Positions 30,324 to 41,932 of a stretch of 64,000 nt of DNA are shown one piece after another. The notes beneath the pieces were generated by a model that saw nothing but the letters and a program-made list of their open reading frames with translations, searched no databases and had not been told where the DNA came from. Within the stretch, counting starts at the first letter, position 1, and the number at the start of each line of letters is the position of its first letter. This stretch comes from Sporomusaceae bacterium FL31 (GTDB lineage Bacteria; Bacillota; Negativicutes; DSM-1736; Dendrosporobacteraceae), in the NCBI GenBank assembly GCA_003990955.1, contig BIFV01000012.1, positions 186,001-250,000 on the forward strand, written 5' to 3'. The translations under genes and the position numbers were made by a program.

Positions 30324-30701
30324 TTACTTTTTCTTAGCGCGCTTAGTACCATATTTTGATCTGCCTTGGTTACGATTTTGTACACCGGCAGTATCAAGCG
30401 CACCGCGGATGATGTGATAACGAACACCAGGTAAATCTTTTACCCTGCCACCTCTGATCAATACCACGGAGTGCTCCTGCAAATTATGGCCAATACCAGG
30501 AATATACGCAGTCACTTCGATACCATTGGTCAATCTTACCCTCGCTACTTTTCTTAACGCGGAGTTAGGTTTTTTAGGAGTGGTTGTATATACTCTTGTG
30601 CACACACCGCGCTTTTGTGGAGATTCCTTCAAAGCTGGTGCAGTAGATTTCTTAAGTATTTCTTCTCTACTTTTACGTACTAATTGGTTAATTGTAGGCA
30701 T
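30324..30701 (-). CDS. rpsL: 30S ribosomal protein S12
   Basis: 125 residues, [20 protein letters not shown], with [18 protein letters not shown] and [12 protein letters not shown]. The lysines of KKPNSA and GRVKDLP, where streptomycin-resistance changes usually occur, are the wild-type form. It monitors decoding. It lies 84 nt after rplGB. Confidence 0.97.
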   Translation of the reverse strand: MPTINQLVRKSREEILKKSTAPALKESPQKRGVCTRVYTTTPKKPNSALRKVARVRLTNGIEVTAYIPGIGHNLQEHSVVLIRGGRVKDLPGVRYHIIRGALDTAGVQNRNQGRSKYGTKRAKKK

Positions 30702-30785
30702 ACAGACACCTCCTTCCTCAAATTTGAATTTATTATTTAATAATTTTATCTTTCGTCATTGACAAAAGATAAAATATTTAACGCA

Positions 30786-31037
30786 TTACCCTTGCTTCAC
30801 AATGGCTGCAGCCGCTGCCCCCACTTCGATCGAACAGGCTTGACCTAACTCAACCATACTGGGCACTTCTTCGACTGCAATGCTGTGACGGCTACATACT
30901 TCAACCAGCGGTTGAATGACTCGTTTGTCAGCATCCGCTGCCACAAACACTGTTTCGGCAATCCCTTTTGTCACTGCTTTGGTTACTTGCTTAACTCCGA
31001 TCACTTTCTTCGCAGTTTTCAAGGCGTCAAGCGACAT
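30786..31037 (-). CDS. rplGB: L7Ae/L30e family ribosomal protein (YbxF-like)
   Basis: 83 residues, MSLDALKTAKKVIGVKQVTK, with an L7Ae-type fold (VFVAADADKRVIQPLVEVC). Such proteins bind kink-turn RNA. Its place between rpoC and rpsL matches ybxF of B. subtilis. I chose ATG 31037, 8 nt after AGGAG; the in-frame GTG at 31046 lies within the site. A consensus promoter lies just upstream, so it heads the rpsL-rpsG-fusA-tuf transcript. Confidence 0.9.
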   Translation of the reverse strand: MSLDALKTAKKVIGVKQVTKAVTKGIAETVFVAADADKRVIQPLVEVCSRHSIAVEEVPSMVELGQACSIEVGAAAAAIVKQG

Positions 31038-31090
31038 ATTGTTCACTCCTAATTACCAATAAATCACTGTTGTCTAACAGACACTCTAAT

Positions 31091-31119
31091 ATATTAACAT
31101 TCCACATAGGCAATGTCAA
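31091..31119 (-). promoter_or_regulatory. Promoter of the rplGB-rpsL-rpsG-fusA-tuf unit
   Basis: Minus strand TTGACA (31114-31119), 17-nt spacer, TAATAT (31091-31096). It lies about 55 nt before the rplGB start. In the 346-nt gap 31038-31383 I see nothing else besides the rpoC terminator. Confidence 0.85.
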
Positions 31120-31310
31120 TAAAATTAATGATAAAAATGCAGGTTTTCTCTAGTTTTATCAGCATTTTTTATGCACACGGTTCGGTGTGTGTCATAGTCT
31201 ATATCTTTCACGTTTATTCACGAAATATGCATGAAAATGTCCATTTATTGCGTACAAAATCGTTTCATGTCCAATATTTATACAAAATAACTGTATTTTA
31301 TAGATTGTAT

Positions 31311-31343
31311 AAAAACGAGGCAGTTAGAAACCGCCTCGTTTTT
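31311..31343 (-). terminator. Intrinsic terminator after rpoC
   Basis: An 11-bp perfect stem (31311-31321 with 31333-31343) with core CGAGGC and T/A tracts on both sides, 40 nt past the rpoC stop. It separates rpoBC from the rplGB unit. Confidence 0.9.
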
Positions 31344-31383
31344 ATGGTAGAAATATGTGTTAACTCACATTCAAACTGTAGTC

Positions 31384-34300
31384 TTATTCCGGTACAACAA
31401 CTTCAGCAGAAGGTCTAGTTATTTTTATATTCCGGTAGCGGCTCATACCAGTACCAGCTGGTACCAGTTTACCGATAATAACATTTTCTTTAAGTCCTAA
31501 TAACGGATCAACCTTACCTTTGATTGCAGCATCGGTCAAGACACGTGTTGTTTCTTGGAAAGAAGCTGCCGATAAGAAGGAATCTGTTGCCAGTGAAGCC
31601 TTAGTGATCCCAAGCAGAATTGGACGAGCCACTGCCGGTTCATTGCCAGCTTCAATCGCTTTTGCATTTTCTTCTTCAAAAGTGTTCACATCGATATATT
31701 CGCCTGGTAGAAGATCAGTATCACCAGATTCTTCGACCTTGACTTTATGCAGCATTTGCCGCACCATAACCTCGATGTGCTTATCATTAATTTCAACACC
31801 CTGCGACTTGTAAACCTTTTGAACTTCGTATACAAGGTAACGCTGCGTATCTTTAAGACCACGAACGCGTAGGATGTCATGAGGGTTAACCGCACCTTCA
31901 GTCAAGCGCTCACCAGCTTCAACAACCTGGCCTTCACTGACAATAATGCGTGCACCATATGGAATTTGATAGATACGCTCTTCACCAGACTCTGGGAAGA
32001 TCGTAACTTTACGCATTCCTTTGATTTCTTTAATTTCAACTTTACCTTGGATTTCAGTGATGATGGCCTGGCGTTTTGGTTTGCGGGCCTCGAACAATTC
32101 TTCGACCCTTGGCAAACCTTGTGTAATATCATCACCGGCGATACCACCGGTATGGAAAGTACGCATCGTGAGCTGCGTTCCAGGTTCACCGATAGACTGA
32201 GCGGCAATAATCCCTACTGCCTCACCAACATCAACAGCATGACCTGTGGCCAGATTACGGCCATAGCACTTAATACATACGCCATAAAGCGATTTACACG
32301 TAAGCACAGAACGAATAGAAACCTGTTTGCGGACTTTGACAACTTTCTCAGCAAGTTCCTCATCAATTTCATCATTAAGGTGAACAATCGTTTCTCCAGT
32401 TGCTGGATCAACAATATCTTCCGCAGCAATTCTGCCAATAATCCGGTCTTTTAAATGCTCAATCATAGCTGAGCCTTCAGTAATCGCTTCAACTTCAATA
32501 CCTTTGATATTATTGTTGCGAACTTTTACTTCCCGGACATCACTGCCCAAAATGGCTTCAATATGCTCTTCTTTCAAGGTTGTGTTGGCTGGGACTATTT
32601 CCTCACCAGTACTGTCGGTAATCACACCTAACGTGTTTTTACCAAGCATTTCACGAACCATAGCCTGTTTAAGCGTTTGACGAACATGTTCTTCAGGAGC
32701 TCCCAATACAATGGTCTCCGTAGATGCCGAATTGCTGACATCTTCTTCAGTTTGTGCTGAGGTTCCCCGAATAGTGATTTCTGGCACACCATGTTCACCG
32801 ATAATCCGCAGATTATCATCATCCAACACGGTTTCCAGAGGAACTAAAATATCGGTTGTCTTAGGATCAAGCACATCATGAGCCAGCAATCGTCCCAACA
32901 GGGTTTCGCGCAAAAAGCCGATAGCACTGGTGCTGGATTTAGCCAGTTTAGCCCGTTCACGTACCAGATTAATTCCGACAATATCACAATCATCTTCACG
33001 TACAATGACATCCTGGGCAACATCGACCAGACGACGGGTCAAGTAACCCGAGTCAGCTGTTCTAAGTGCCGTATCGGCCAAACCTTTACGAGCTCCGTGT
33101 GTCGAGATAAAGTACTCTAATACGGTTAACCCTTCACGGAAATTCGCTTTAATCGGTAAGTCGATGATTCGGCCAGATGGATCGGCCATCAAACCACGCA
33201 TACCGGCAAGCTGACGAATCTGTTGAATATTACCGCGGGCACCAGAGTTAGCCATCATATAGATCGGATTAAAACGATCCAGATTGTTCATCATAGCGCC
33301 TGTTACATCATCCGTAGCTTTAGTCCACAGATCAATCACTTTTTTATAACGTTCATCATCGGTAATCAACCCACGACGGTATTGTTTATCAATGGTATCA
33401 ACCTGGGCTTCAGCTTTAGCCAGAATTTCTTTTTTCTCAGGCGGTACCATAATATCGGCAATCGCCACTGTAACCCCGGCCCGGCAAGCAAAGGAGTAAC
33501 CTAATGATTTGACTTTATCAAGCACTACAGCAGTTTTGGCATTACCAAATTTACGGTAGCAATTGTCGACTAGCTTGCCTAATTGTTTTTTATCCATCAG
33601 GATGCCGAGATACCATTCGTCATTTTCTTGGTAATAATAACGAATTTCCTCTGGCAGGCTTTCATTAAAGATCATCCGGCCAAGCGTGGTATTAACCAGT
33701 CCATAGCCAGGAATACGAACTTTAATTTTTGCCTGTAATGATAATTCTTTATGTTGATAAGCCAGCAGCGCTTCGTTGATGTTGGTCATAATTTTACCTT
33801 CACCTAATGCGCCAGGTCTTTCAATGGTTAAATAGTACGTACCAAGTACCATATCTTGCGTAGGCACTGCAACCGGCTTACCGTCTTTTGTTGATAAAAT
33901 ATTATGAGCAGACAGCATCAGGAGGCGTGCTTCAGCTTGCGCTTCAGCAGATAGCGGCACGTGGATAGCCATTTGGTCACCGTCAAAGTCGGCATTATAA
34001 GCAGTACACACCAATGGATGAATCTTCAGGGCACGCCCTTCAGTCAAAACTGGTTCGAATGCTTGGATACCAAGTCGATGCAGTGTCGGCGCACGGTTGA
34101 GCAGAACCGGATGTTCTTTAATAACCTCTTCGAGAACATCCCAAACTTCAGGACGTACTCTTTCTACCATCCGCTTAGCACTTTTAATGTTATGAGCATG
34201 ACCAGCATTGACCAGCTTCTTCATAACAAATGGTTTGAACAATTCCAAAGCCATTTCTTTTGGCAGACCACATTGATGCAGTTTTAATTCCGGACCAACA

Positions 34301-35334
34301 ACGATAACCGAACGACCAGAATAGTCAACCCGTTTACCAAGTAAGTTCTGACGGAAACGCCCTTGCTTACCTTTGAGCATATCACTTAAAGATTTTAGCG
34401 GGCGATTGCCTGGTCCAGTAACCGGGCGGCCACGACGGCCATTATCGATTAATGCATCTACCGCCTCTTGCAGCATACGTTTTTCATTGCGTACAATGAT
34501 ATCCGGTGCACCAAGATCCAGCAATCGTTTCAGACGATTGTTACGGTTAATAACCCGACGGTACAAGTCATTTAAGTCTGAGGTTGCAAAACGGCCGCCG
34601 TCAAGTTGAACCATTGGGCGTAATTCCGGCGGTATGACTGGAACAACATCCATAATCATCCACTCAGGCATATTACCTGATTTACGGAAAGCCTCAACAA
34701 CTTCCAACCGACGAATTGCTCTTATTTTGCGTTGGCCGCTGACTTCTTTTAACTCTTGACGCAATTCCCGGCCAAGTTTTTCAAGATCAAGCTCTGCCAA
34801 CAGTTTCTTGATTGATTCAGCACCCATTCCGACTTTAAAGGAATTACCGTATTTGTCACGATAATCACGATATTCGTTTTCACTCAGGAGCTGCTTTTTC
34901 ATCAACGGAGTATCGCCTGGATCCAGTACGATATATGATGCGAAGTATAAAACCTTTTCCAGTGACCGTGGTGAAATATCAAGTATTAGACCCATACGGC
35001 TTGGAATACCTTTAAAATACCAAATATGTGAAACAGGTGCCGCCAGTTCGATATGACCCATCCGGTCACGACGAACTTTCGAGCGAGTTACTTCAACGCC
35101 GCAGCGGTCACACACAATCCCTTTGTAACGTATGCGCTTATACTTACCACAATGACACTCCCAGTCCCGCTGTGGTCCAAAGATCTTTTCACAAAACAAG
35201 CCTTCTCGTTCTGGTTTTAGTGTGCGGTAGTTAATTGTTTCAGGTTTTCTAACTTCGCCGTGCGACCACTTGCGAATCTGCTCCGGAGAAGCTAGGCCTA
35301 TGCGCATAGAATCAAAATTATTTACATCCAACAA
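31384..35334 (-). CDS. rpoC: DNA-directed RNA polymerase beta-prime subunit
   Basis: 1316 residues, full length for a Firmicute. The zinc-binding cysteines are in [21 protein letters not shown] (as CHC...CDRC), the catalytic Mg site NADFDGDQM is intact, and the later bridge helix and trigger loop region has [15 protein letters not shown] [16 protein letters not shown]. There are no large lineage insertions. It starts 17 nt after rpoB and is followed by a terminator. Confidence 0.98.
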   Translation of the reverse strand: MLDVNNFDSMRIGLASPEQIRKWSHGEVRKPETINYRTLKPEREGLFCEKIFGPQRDWECHCGKYKRIRYKGIVCDRCGVEVTRSKVRRDRMGHIELAAPVSHIWYFKGIPSRMGLILDISPRSLEKVLYFASYIVLDPGDTPLMKKQLLSENEYRDYRDKYGNSFKVGMGAESIKKLLAELDLEKLGRELRQELKEVSGQRKIRAIRRLEVVEAFRKSGNMPEWMIMDVVPVIPPELRPMVQLDGGRFATSDLNDLYRRVINRNNRLKRLLDLGAPDIIVRNEKRMLQEAVDALIDNGRRGRPVTGPGNRPLKSLSDMLKGKQGRFRQNLLGKRVDYSGRSVIVVGPELKLHQCGLPKEMALELFKPFVMKKLVNAGHAHNIKSAKRMVERVRPEVWDVLEEVIKEHPVLLNRAPTLHRLGIQAFEPVLTEGRALKIHPLVCTAYNADFDGDQMAIHVPLSAEAQAEARLLMLSAHNILSTKDGKPVAVPTQDMVLGTYYLTIERPGALGEGKIMTNINEALLAYQHKELSLQAKIKVRIPGYGLVNTTLGRMIFNESLPEEIRYYYQENDEWYLGILMDKKQLGKLVDNCYRKFGNAKTAVVLDKVKSLGYSFACRAGVTVAIADIMVPPEKKEILAKAEAQVDTIDKQYRRGLITDDERYKKVIDLWTKATDDVTGAMMNNLDRFNPIYMMANSGARGNIQQIRQLAGMRGLMADPSGRIIDLPIKANFREGLTVLEYFISTHGARKGLADTALRTADSGYLTRRLVDVAQDVIVREDDCDIVGINLVRERAKLAKSSTSAIGFLRETLLGRLLAHDVLDPKTTDILVPLETVLDDDNLRIIGEHGVPEITIRGTSAQTEEDVSNSASTETIVLGAPEEHVRQTLKQAMVREMLGKNTLGVITDSTGEEIVPANTTLKEEHIEAILGSDVREVKVRNNNIKGIEVEAITEGSAMIEHLKDRIIGRIAAEDIVDPATGETIVHLNDEIDEELAEKVVKVRKQVSIRSVLTCKSLYGVCIKCYGRNLATGHAVDVGEAVGIIAAQSIGEPGTQLTMRTFHTGGIAGDDITQGLPRVEELFEARKPKRQAIITEIQGKVEIKEIKGMRKVTIFPESGEERIYQIPYGARIIVSEGQVVEAGERLTEGAVNPHDILRVRGLKDTQRYLVYEVQKVYKSQGVEINDKHIEVMVRQMLHKVKVEESGDTDLLPGEYIDVNTFEEENAKAIEAGNEPAVARPILLGITKASLATDSFLSAASFQETTRVLTDAAIKGKVDPLLGLKENVIIGKLVPAGTGMSRYRNIKITRPSAEVVVPE

Positions 35335-35351
35335 GGGGTTATCACTCCCTT

Positions 35352-38300
35352 CTATTCTTCGGTATCATCCTCAAACTCTTCCAGAAAATCACGGGGGTTT
35401 AGCTTCTTAGCTTTTTCTTTTACCTTTTTAGCACTTGGCTTGCGGTTAGGAAATTCATCTTCTTCATCCACCGCGGCGGGGATTTCGTAGCTATCCTCAC
35501 CCATATCGCCCAACTCAGCGATGATATCTAATTCTTCTTCCAATGGCTCAATATCGTCACCAGCTTCGATCTCATCGACAATATCTGGCTCAAAATCGGC
35601 TTTTTTCCGCTCGTGAGGTGCTGAAGGTTCACCGCCGCCAATACTTAAATCAAGCTCTTTGGCTGTTTCATGAATATCTTCGTCAGACTCACGAATCAGT
35701 ATCTCTTGAGCATCTTCGGTGAGGATTTTTACATCCAGACCGATACTCTGTAATTCCTTAATCAATACCTTGAAGGATTCCGGCACCCCTGGTTCAGGAA
35801 CATTTTCGCCTTTTACAATGGCTTCATAGGTCTTAACACGTCCAACAACATCATCAGACTTAACAGTTAAGAGTTCCTGCAATGTATAAGCAGCACCATA
35901 AGCTTCAAGCGCCCAAACCTCCATCTCACCAAAACGCTGACCACCGAATTGAGCTTTACCACCCAGCGGCTGCTGCGTAACAAGTGAGTATGGACCAGTG
36001 GAACGGGCATGAATTTTATCATCAACCAAATGGGCAAGTTTTAACATATATACAAAACCGACAGTAACAGGATTATCAAAAGCTTCGCCTGTCCGTCCAT
36101 CATATAACGTTGTTTTCCCATTATCGGATAAGCCTGCTAGTTTCAAAGAAGCAAACACTTCATTCTCTTTTGCTCCGTCAAATACTGGAGTGGCAAGATG
36201 GACACCAGCAATATCGGGCTTTGGCAAACCATGGGTATCAACATCATAACCAACGGCACGAAGTTTGTCAGCTACGTTAGGATCACCTTGTTTGATCTGC
36301 ATACCAAGGAATGCTGCTGCCATACCCAAATGCGTTTCCAGAACCTGTCCGATGTTCATACGCGACGGAACACCGAGTGGATTCAACACGATTTGCACAG
36401 GAGTTCCATCTGGTAAGAACGGCATGTCTTCTTCACGCATAATCCGGGAAACTACCCCTTTATTACCGTGACGTCCAGCCATTTTATCGCCTTCAGAAAT
36501 TTTACGTTTCTGAGCAATGTATACACGGACAAGATGGTTTACGCCAGGTGGAAGTTCATCACCATTTTCACGGCTAAACACTTTCACATCAACGATTTTA
36601 CCAGCTTCACCATGAGGTACACGCAGCGAAGTATCACGCACTTCGCGTGCCTTCTCACCAAAGATAGCGCGCAGCAAACGTTCTTCAGCTGTAAGTTCGG
36701 TCTCACCTTTCGGAGTAACCTTGCCTACAAGAATGTCTCCAGGCCGTACTTCGGCACCGATCCGGATAATACCACGGTCATCAAGGTCACGCAGGGCTTC
36801 TTCAGCAACATTTGGAATATCGCGCGTAATTTCTTCAGGACCTAACTTGGTATCTCTGGCATCGCACTCATATTCTTCAATATGTATGGATGTAAAGACA
36901 TCTTCTTTGACCAATTTCTCACTAAGCAAGATCGCATCCTCGTAGTTGTAACCTTCCCAAGGCATAAATGCGACCAATACGTTGAAACCTAGTGCCAGTT
37001 CTCCGTTATCAGTAGCTGGGCCGTCAGCTAGAACTTGACCTTTTTCAATTCGTTCACCTTTAAATACAATTGGCTTCTGATTAATACAAGTTCCTTGATT
37101 GGAACGAAGATATTTCAGTAGTTTATAACTATCTAACGAGCCTTTTTCTGTCCGTATCTGGATATCGATTGCAGTAACCCGTTCTACGATACCCGCATTT
37201 TTAGCTAGAATAACAACCCCTGAATCTCGGGCTGCCTTATATTCCATCCCAGTACCAACAATTGGAGCCTGCGTTCTTAAGAGAGGCACGGCCTGACGCT
37301 GCATGTTCGCACCCATCAAAGCACGGTTGGCATCATCATTCTCCAGGAATGGAATCATAGCCGTTGCAATCGATACGACCTGCTTAGGCGAGACATCCAT
37401 ATAGTCAACGCGTTCAGCTGGTACAACGATAGTCTCATCCTTGTAACGAACTGTAACCCGCGGTTCTTTAAACCAGCCTTCAGCAGTAAGCGCTTCATTC
37501 GCCTGAGCAATAACGACTTCATCTTCTTCGTCAGCGGTCAGGTAACGCACATCTTCAGTAACGATATGATTGTAACGGTCAACTTTCCGATATGGAGTCT
37601 CCATAAAACCGAATTCATTGATCCGTCCATAAGTTGAAAGCGAACCAATCAGACCGATATTCGGACCTTCAGGCGTTTCAATTGGACACATCCGTCCATA
37701 GTGAGAGTGATGGACGTCACGAACTTCCATACCCGCACGTTCCCGGCTCAAACCACCAGGGCCGAGCGCACTAAGACGTCTTTTATGAGTAAGTTCCGCC
37801 AGCGGATTGGTCTGATCCATAAATTGAGACAACTGGCTGGAGCCAAAAAATTCTTTAATTGCTGCAACAACTGGACGAATATTAATTAAAGCCTGTGGTG
37901 TGATGACATCAACATCCTGAATGGTCATGCGTTCTTTTACAACCCGTTCCATCCGGGATAAACCAATCCGGAACTGATTTTGCAGAAGTTCTCCTACTGA
38001 ACGCAGACGACGATTCCCCAGATGATCAATATCATCGGTGTGACCGAAGCCATCCATCAGGTTTAACAAATAGTTAATAGATGCCATAATATCATGGCGT
38101 GTAATGGTACGGTGAGTATAAGGAAGTTTTGGCGTACAAAGCATTTTTACCGGTGTTCCGTCTTTTGCTTTGACCTTTACTTCAATAATATTATCAGAAT
38201 TGAAGACATTGCTGGCTTCAATTGTATCAAGATCTTTTTCTTCAAGAAGCGTGCCTTCGGCTACAATAATCTCGCCTGTTTCTTTATCAACAATCGGCTG

Positions 38301-39167
38301 ATAAAGCGTTTTTCCTAAAAGGCGACGTCTCCAGCCTAACTTCTTAGTTAGTTTGTAACGTCCAACAGTCGCCAAATCATATCGCTTAGGGTCAAAGAAT
38401 AACGACTCCAGCAATTGGGTAGCATTATCTACTGTAGGCGGCTCACCTGGGCGCAGCCTTTTATATATTTCGACCAAAGCCTCTTCTCTGGAAGCCGTGT
38501 TATCACGTTCCAAAGTAGCTCTGATACGTGTATCCTCACTAAACAATTCAGTAATGGCACCATTTGAACCAAACCCGAGTGCGCGTATCAGCACTGTTGC
38601 CGGCAATTTACGAGTTCGGTCCACACGAACTGAGACAACGTCATTCGCATCGGTCTCTAACTCCAGCCAGGCACCACGGTTAGGAATCACTGTTGCATTA
38701 TATAGTTTCTTACCGCTTGTATCGATAGTCTCACCATAATATGCACCAGGTGAGCGTACTAACTGACTGACGATAACACGTTCGGCACCATTGATGATAA
38801 ATGTACCGTTATCAGTCATCAGTGGGAAGTCGCCCATAAAAACTTCTTGTTCTTTAATTTCACCAGTCTCACGGTTAATCAGCCGGACATTAACCCGGAG
38901 CGGAGCAGAATAGGTAACATCTCTTTCTTTGCACTCTTCCACATCATATTTTGGTTCACCCAAACTGAAGTTTTCGAATGACAACACCAAGTTACCGGTA
39001 AAATCCTGGATTGGCGAAATATCATGAAATATTTCTTGCAGTCCTTCCTTTAAGAACCAAGTGTAGGAATTTTTCTGGATTTCAATAAGATTGGGCATGT
39101 CAAGTACTTCTCTAGTTTTCGCAAAGCTGTACCTAACTCTTTTGCCCACCGGAACAGGATTGAACAT
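35352..39167 (-). CDS. rpoB: DNA-directed RNA polymerase beta subunit
   Basis: About 1271 residues. The rifampicin-binding region is wild-type in look ([20 protein letters not shown], then [10 protein letters not shown]). [16 protein letters not shown] and [13 protein letters not shown] are catalytic-site blocks. The last ~90 residues form a long, very acidic tail ([25 protein letters not shown] onward, in fragments) ending in a Lys-rich piece and [13 protein letters not shown] take ATG 39167 ([15 protein letters not shown]); GTG 39179 is possible too. It has its own promoter and a ~275-nt leader. Confidence 0.97.
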   Translation of the reverse strand: MFNPVPVGKRVRYSFAKTREVLDMPNLIEIQKNSYTWFLKEGLQEIFHDISPIQDFTGNLVLSFENFSLGEPKYDVEECKERDVTYSAPLRVNVRLINRETGEIKEQEVFMGDFPLMTDNGTFIINGAERVIVSQLVRSPGAYYGETIDTSGKKLYNATVIPNRGAWLELETDANDVVSVRVDRTRKLPATVLIRALGFGSNGAITELFSEDTRIRATLERDNTASREEALVEIYKRLRPGEPPTVDNATQLLESLFFDPKRYDLATVGRYKLTKKLGWRRRLLGKTLYQPIVDKETGEIIVAEGTLLEEKDLDTIEASNVFNSDNIIEVKVKAKDGTPVKMLCTPKLPYTHRTITRHDIMASINYLLNLMDGFGHTDDIDHLGNRRLRSVGELLQNQFRIGLSRMERVVKERMTIQDVDVITPQALINIRPVVAAIKEFFGSSQLSQFMDQTNPLAELTHKRRLSALGPGGLSRERAGMEVRDVHHSHYGRMCPIETPEGPNIGLIGSLSTYGRINEFGFMETPYRKVDRYNHIVTEDVRYLTADEEDEVVIAQANEALTAEGWFKEPRVTVRYKDETIVVPAERVDYMDVSPKQVVSIATAMIPFLENDDANRALMGANMQRQAVPLLRTQAPIVGTGMEYKAARDSGVVILAKNAGIVERVTAIDIQIRTEKGSLDSYKLLKYLRSNQGTCINQKPIVFKGERIEKGQVLADGPATDNGELALGFNVLVAFMPWEGYNYEDAILLSEKLVKEDVFTSIHIEEYECDARDTKLGPEEITRDIPNVAEEALRDLDDRGIIRIGAEVRPGDILVGKVTPKGETELTAEERLLRAIFGEKAREVRDTSLRVPHGEAGKIVDVKVFSRENGDELPPGVNHLVRVYIAQKRKISEGDKMAGRHGNKGVVSRIMREEDMPFLPDGTPVQIVLNPLGVPSRMNIGQVLETHLGMAAAFLGMQIKQGDPNVADKLRAVGYDVDTHGLPKPDIAGVHLATPVFDGAKENEVFASLKLAGLSDNGKTTLYDGRTGEAFDNPVTVGFVYMLKLAHLVDDKIHARSTGPYSLVTQQPLGGKAQFGGQRFGEMEVWALEAYGAAYTLQELLTVKSDDVVGRVKTYEAIVKGENVPEPGVPESFKVLIKELQSIGLDVKILTEDAQEILIRESDEDIHETAKELDLSIGGGEPSAPHERKKADFEPDIVDEIEAGDDIEPLEEELDIIAELGDMGEDSYEIPAAVDEEDEFPNRKPSAKKVKEKAKKLNPRDFLEEFEDDTEE

Positions 39168-39249
39168 TAAATCCTTCACCCCTTAGCCCAAATTGACTAA
39201 AACTAAAACTTACACATAACATAATGATACTTTGTAAATAATAAATACG

Positions 39250-39293
39250 AAAAAGGCAAGGCTCTTCAATTAAAAATTAAACCTTGCTTTTTT
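39250..39293 (-). terminator. Terminator-like hairpin in the rpoB leader (possible attenuator)
   Basis: Minus strand AAAAAAGCAAGG, a ~20-nt AT loop, then CCTTGC and CTTTTT. It is located between the rpoB promoter (39449-39477) and the gene, so it could attenuate rpoBC transcription. A second small hairpin GATGAAA/TTTCATC lies just before it (39299-39320). Confidence 0.5.
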
Positions 39294-39448
39294 AAGTCCG
39301 ATGAAAAACCCCGTTTCATCCTCCATTATATTACTATTTCCTGCCAATCATTAAGTTATACCTAAATCAGAAAGTTTTTCGATTTTTTTGCCAACTCCCT
39401 CGTTGGGAAAAAATCTGCGTCATACAGTCAAACATGTCGCATTTAAGA

Positions 39449-39477
39449 ATATTATCATACTACGTATATTTTGTCAA
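39449..39477 (-). promoter_or_regulatory. Promoter of rpoB-rpoC
   Basis: Minus strand TTGACA (39472-39477), 17-nt spacer, TAATAT (39449-39454). It lies after the rplL terminator, so rpoBC can be made independently of the L10/L12 genes. The 394-nt gap 39168-39561 holds this promoter, the leader hairpins and that terminator. Confidence 0.85.
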
Positions 39478-39498
39478 GAAATTAAATCCATATATGGG

Positions 39499-39530
39499 AA
39501 AAAATAAAGAGTACCGGCAGCGGTACTCTT
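39499..39530 (-). terminator. Intrinsic terminator after rplL
   Basis: A 9-bp stem AAGAGTACC/GGTACTCTT (39507-39515 with 39522-39530), loop GGCAGC, T-rich run following on the minus strand. It lies 32 nt past rplL. Confidence 0.85.
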
Positions 39531-39561
39531 ATTTTTTACTATATACCCGTTAAGAATGAAA

Positions 39562-39933
39562 TTACTTAACTTCGACAGTTGCGCCAGCTTCTTCAAGTTT
39601 AGCTTTAAGAGCATCAGCATCAGCTTTGGAAATTTTTTCTTTAACAGCTTTAGGAGCGCCGTCAACAAGTTCTTTCGCTTCTTTAAGACCAAGGCCAGTG
39701 ATTTCGCGAACAACTTTGATCACGTTGATTTTACCAGCGCCAGCGTTAGTAAGAATTACGTCAAATTCAGTTTTTTCTTCAACAGCAGCAGCAGCAGCAG
39801 CTGGAGCAGCAGCTACAGCTACAGGAGCAGCAGCAGAAACACCAAATTTTTCTTCAAGAGCTTTCACCAATTCGGATAATTCGAGAACAGTCATGCTCTC
39901 AATCGCTTGCATAATTTCTTCTTTAGTAGCCAT
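39562..39933 (-). CDS. rplL: 50S ribosomal protein L7/L12
   Basis: 123 residues. The N-terminal dimer domain ([20 protein letters not shown]) is joined by an Ala-rich hinge (about residues 35-50) to the C-terminal factor-binding domain ([20 protein letters not shown]). It forms the stalk that recruits GTPase factors. It follows rplJ by 58 nt and is followed by a terminator. Confidence 0.97.
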   Translation of the reverse strand: MATKEEIMQAIESMTVLELSELVKALEEKFGVSAAAPVAVAAAPAAAAAAVEEKTEFDVILTNAGAGKINVIKVVREITGLGLKEAKELVDGAPKAVKEKISKADADALKAKLEEAGATVEVK

Positions 39934-39991
39934 TTTAAATATACCTCCATAAATTTCATAAAAAATTATTTTTTGTTTTTTTGCTTAATAA

Positions 39992-40522
39992 TTAAGCAGA
40001 TTCTTTTTGTTGGCGTACGGCATCAAGCGCATAAACCAAGTTGCGGATAGAACCTTGTAAAACATTGACCAGACCAACAATCGGAGATTGCATTCCAGCC
40101 AATACTTGAGCAATAAGCACTTCGCGCGGCGGCAAAGCAGCCAGCGCTTTAACGCCTTGAGCATCAATAACTTGACCTTCTACGATACCAGCTTTAACTT
40201 CCAATACTTCAAGTTTATTTTCTTTGACAAAGTCAGAAATAACTTTAGCTGGAGCTACCGGATCAGTAAAAGATATGGCTATAGCAGTCGGGCCTTCAAG
40301 ATGAGCATCCAAACCTGCAAGACCAACTTCATTAGCAGCAATCCGAGTCATCGTATTTTTTACAACACGATATTCAACACCGGCTTCGCGTAATTTGCGA
40401 CGCAGATTGGTATCTTGCGCAACAGTTAGACCACGGTAGTTTGTAAGCACAGCACCTTTTGTGTTAGCAAGTTTTTCTTTTAACTCAGCAACCACTGCTT
40501 GTTTTTCTGAGGTTACAGCCAC
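39992..40522 (-). CDS. rplJ: 50S ribosomal protein L10
   Basis: 176 residues: the N-terminal rRNA-binding domain (KGAVLTNYRGLTVAQDTNLRR in fragments) and the C-terminal helix that binds L7/L12 dimers. GTG 40522 is chosen: AAGGAGG lies 8 nt upstream, and the GTG at 40531 is part of that site. A leader RNA upstream probably lets L10 control itself and rplL. Confidence 0.95.
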   Translation of the reverse strand: MAVTSEKQAVVAELKEKLANTKGAVLTNYRGLTVAQDTNLRRKLREAGVEYRVVKNTMTRIAANEVGLAGLDAHLEGPTAIAISFTDPVAPAKVISDFVKENKLEVLEVKAGIVEGQVIDAQGVKALAALPPREVLIAQVLAGMQSPIVGLVNVLQGSIRNLVYALDAVRQQKESA

Positions 40523-40549
40523 GTAATCCACCTCCTTTCAAAATTAGAC

Positions 40550-40690
40550 AAGACAAAACAAAACGACCTCTCGGCAGTAAATACCGGAGGTCGTAATGGC
40601 GATAAAGCCATATTATAATCCCCGGCCTCGGCAGGCGGACAATGTCCTTTAAATAATACCTGCTGTCTACAGCCCTAACTATGCTATTTA
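40550..40690 (-). ncRNA. Ribosomal protein L10 leader
   Basis: The 190-nt gap between rplA and rplJ holds a structured leader. A distal GC-rich part (GGCTGTAGACAGCAGG..., and GTCCGCCTGCCGAGGCCGGGG in part) is followed by a terminator-like stem ACGACCTC/GAGGTCGT (40563-40570 with 40587-40594) and a TTTTGTTTTG run. The position and size match the L10 leader family known from Firmicutes. The call rests on position and hairpins, not a covariance search. Confidence 0.75.
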
Positions 40691-40712
40691 CTTTTATGGG
40701 TAATCAGCGAAA

Positions 40713-41414
40713 TTAGTCTTTTTTGCCGGAGGCTTTTAACGGATTAACCTTAATGCCAGGGCCCATAGTAGTGCTAACAGTAATAGCACGCATGTATTGA
40801 CCTTTAGCAGCTGCCGGTTTTACTTTAATCAATGTATCAATCAGGGTGTGGAAGTTCGACAAAAGCTTCTCACTATCAAAGGATACCTTACCGATAGGAG
40901 CGTGGATATTCCCAGCTTTATCTGTACGGTATTCAATTTTACCTGCTTTAATTTCATTTATCGCACGAGTGACATCAAGAGTTACAGTACCAACTTTAGG
41001 GTTTGGCATTAAGCCTTTTGGACCAAGGATTTTACCTAGACGGCCCACAGTACCCATCATATCTGGAGTAGCTACCGCTACATCAAAATCAGCCCATCCA
41101 CCTTGAATCTTTTGTACAAGATCTTCAGCACCTACGAAATCTGCACCTGCAGCCTCTGCTTCTTTAGCCTTTTCGCCTTTAGCAAATACAAGCACACGCT
41201 TAGTTTTACCAGTACCATAAGGCAATACAACAGCACCACGAACCTGTTGATCAGCATGTTTAGGATCAACACCTAACTTAACTGCAACTTCAACAGTTTC
41301 ATCAAATTTAGCAATTGAGGTTTTCTTTGCTAAATCAACTGCTTCTTCAGCTTCATAAACTTTGTCTTCAATTAGCTTTGCAGCTTCTTGATATTTCTTA
41401 CCAAATTTCGGCAT
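40713..41414 (-). CDS. rplA: 50S ribosomal protein L1
   Basis: 233 residues with [20 protein letters not shown] and the signature [18 protein letters not shown]. It forms the mobile L1 stalk that handles deacylated tRNA at the E site. In many bacteria L1 represses the rplK-rplA mRNA. It follows rplK by 64 nt. Confidence 0.97.
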   Translation of the reverse strand: MPKFGKKYQEAAKLIEDKVYEAEEAVDLAKKTSIAKFDETVEVAVKLGVDPKHADQQVRGAVVLPYGTGKTKRVLVFAKGEKAKEAEAAGADFVGAEDLVQKIQGGWADFDVAVATPDMMGTVGRLGKILGPKGLMPNPKVGTVTLDVTRAINEIKAGKIEYRTDKAGNIHAPIGKVSFDSEKLLSNFHTLIDTLIKVKPAAAKGQYMRAITVSTTMGPGIKVNPLKASGKKD

Positions 41415-41478
41415 TTCTTTATTCCTCCTATTGTGGTATTAACGGAACTTCCTCCCACTAGGGCAACATTATAACAAA

Positions 41479-41904
41479 TTAGTCGATAATGTCAATCCCC
41501 ATGCTGCGAGCTGTGCCTTCAATCATCCGCATAGCGGCTTCAAGACTGGCAGCATTTAAATCTTGCATTTTGCTCTCAGCAATTTCACGTACTTTTGCAC
41601 GTTGCAGTTTGGCAACCTTCTTTTTGTTAGGTTCGCCAGATGCAGTTTCAAGGCCAGCAGCTTTTTTAAGTAAAACAGCTGCTGGAGGAGTTTTGGTGAT
41701 AAAAGTAAATGATCTATCCTCAAATACTGTAATCTCAACAGGAATGATCAGACCAGCTTGAGCCGCTGTTCTTTCATTGAACTCCTTAACGAAAGCCATA
41801 ATATTAACACCAGCTTGACCGAGCGCAGGACCGACCGGAGGCGCTGGAGTAGCTTTACCTGCAGGAACTTGCAATTTTACAAGTTTAACAACTTTTTTAG
41901 CCAT
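41479..41904 (-). CDS. rplK: 50S ribosomal protein L11
   Basis: 141 residues, the standard size. The N-terminal domain includes [20 protein letters not shown] with the flexible Pro-rich loop, and the C-terminal 23S-binding domain ends [12 protein letters not shown]. It is part of the GTPase centre and is needed for stringent control by Rel. It lies 28 nt after nusG. Confidence 0.97.
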   Translation of the reverse strand: MAKKVVKLVKLQVPAGKATPAPPVGPALGQAGVNIMAFVKEFNERTAAQAGLIIPVEITVFEDRSFTFITKTPPAAVLLKKAAGLETASGEPNKKKVAKLQRAKVREIAESKMQDLNAASLEAAMRMIEGTARSMGIDIID

Positions 41905-41932
41905 TTTGTATTACACCCCCTTAACTTAATAA

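Noticed and set aside
31879..32454. 191-codon plus-strand ORF opposite rpoC
   Set aside because: Antisense shadow of a conserved coding region with no start signal.
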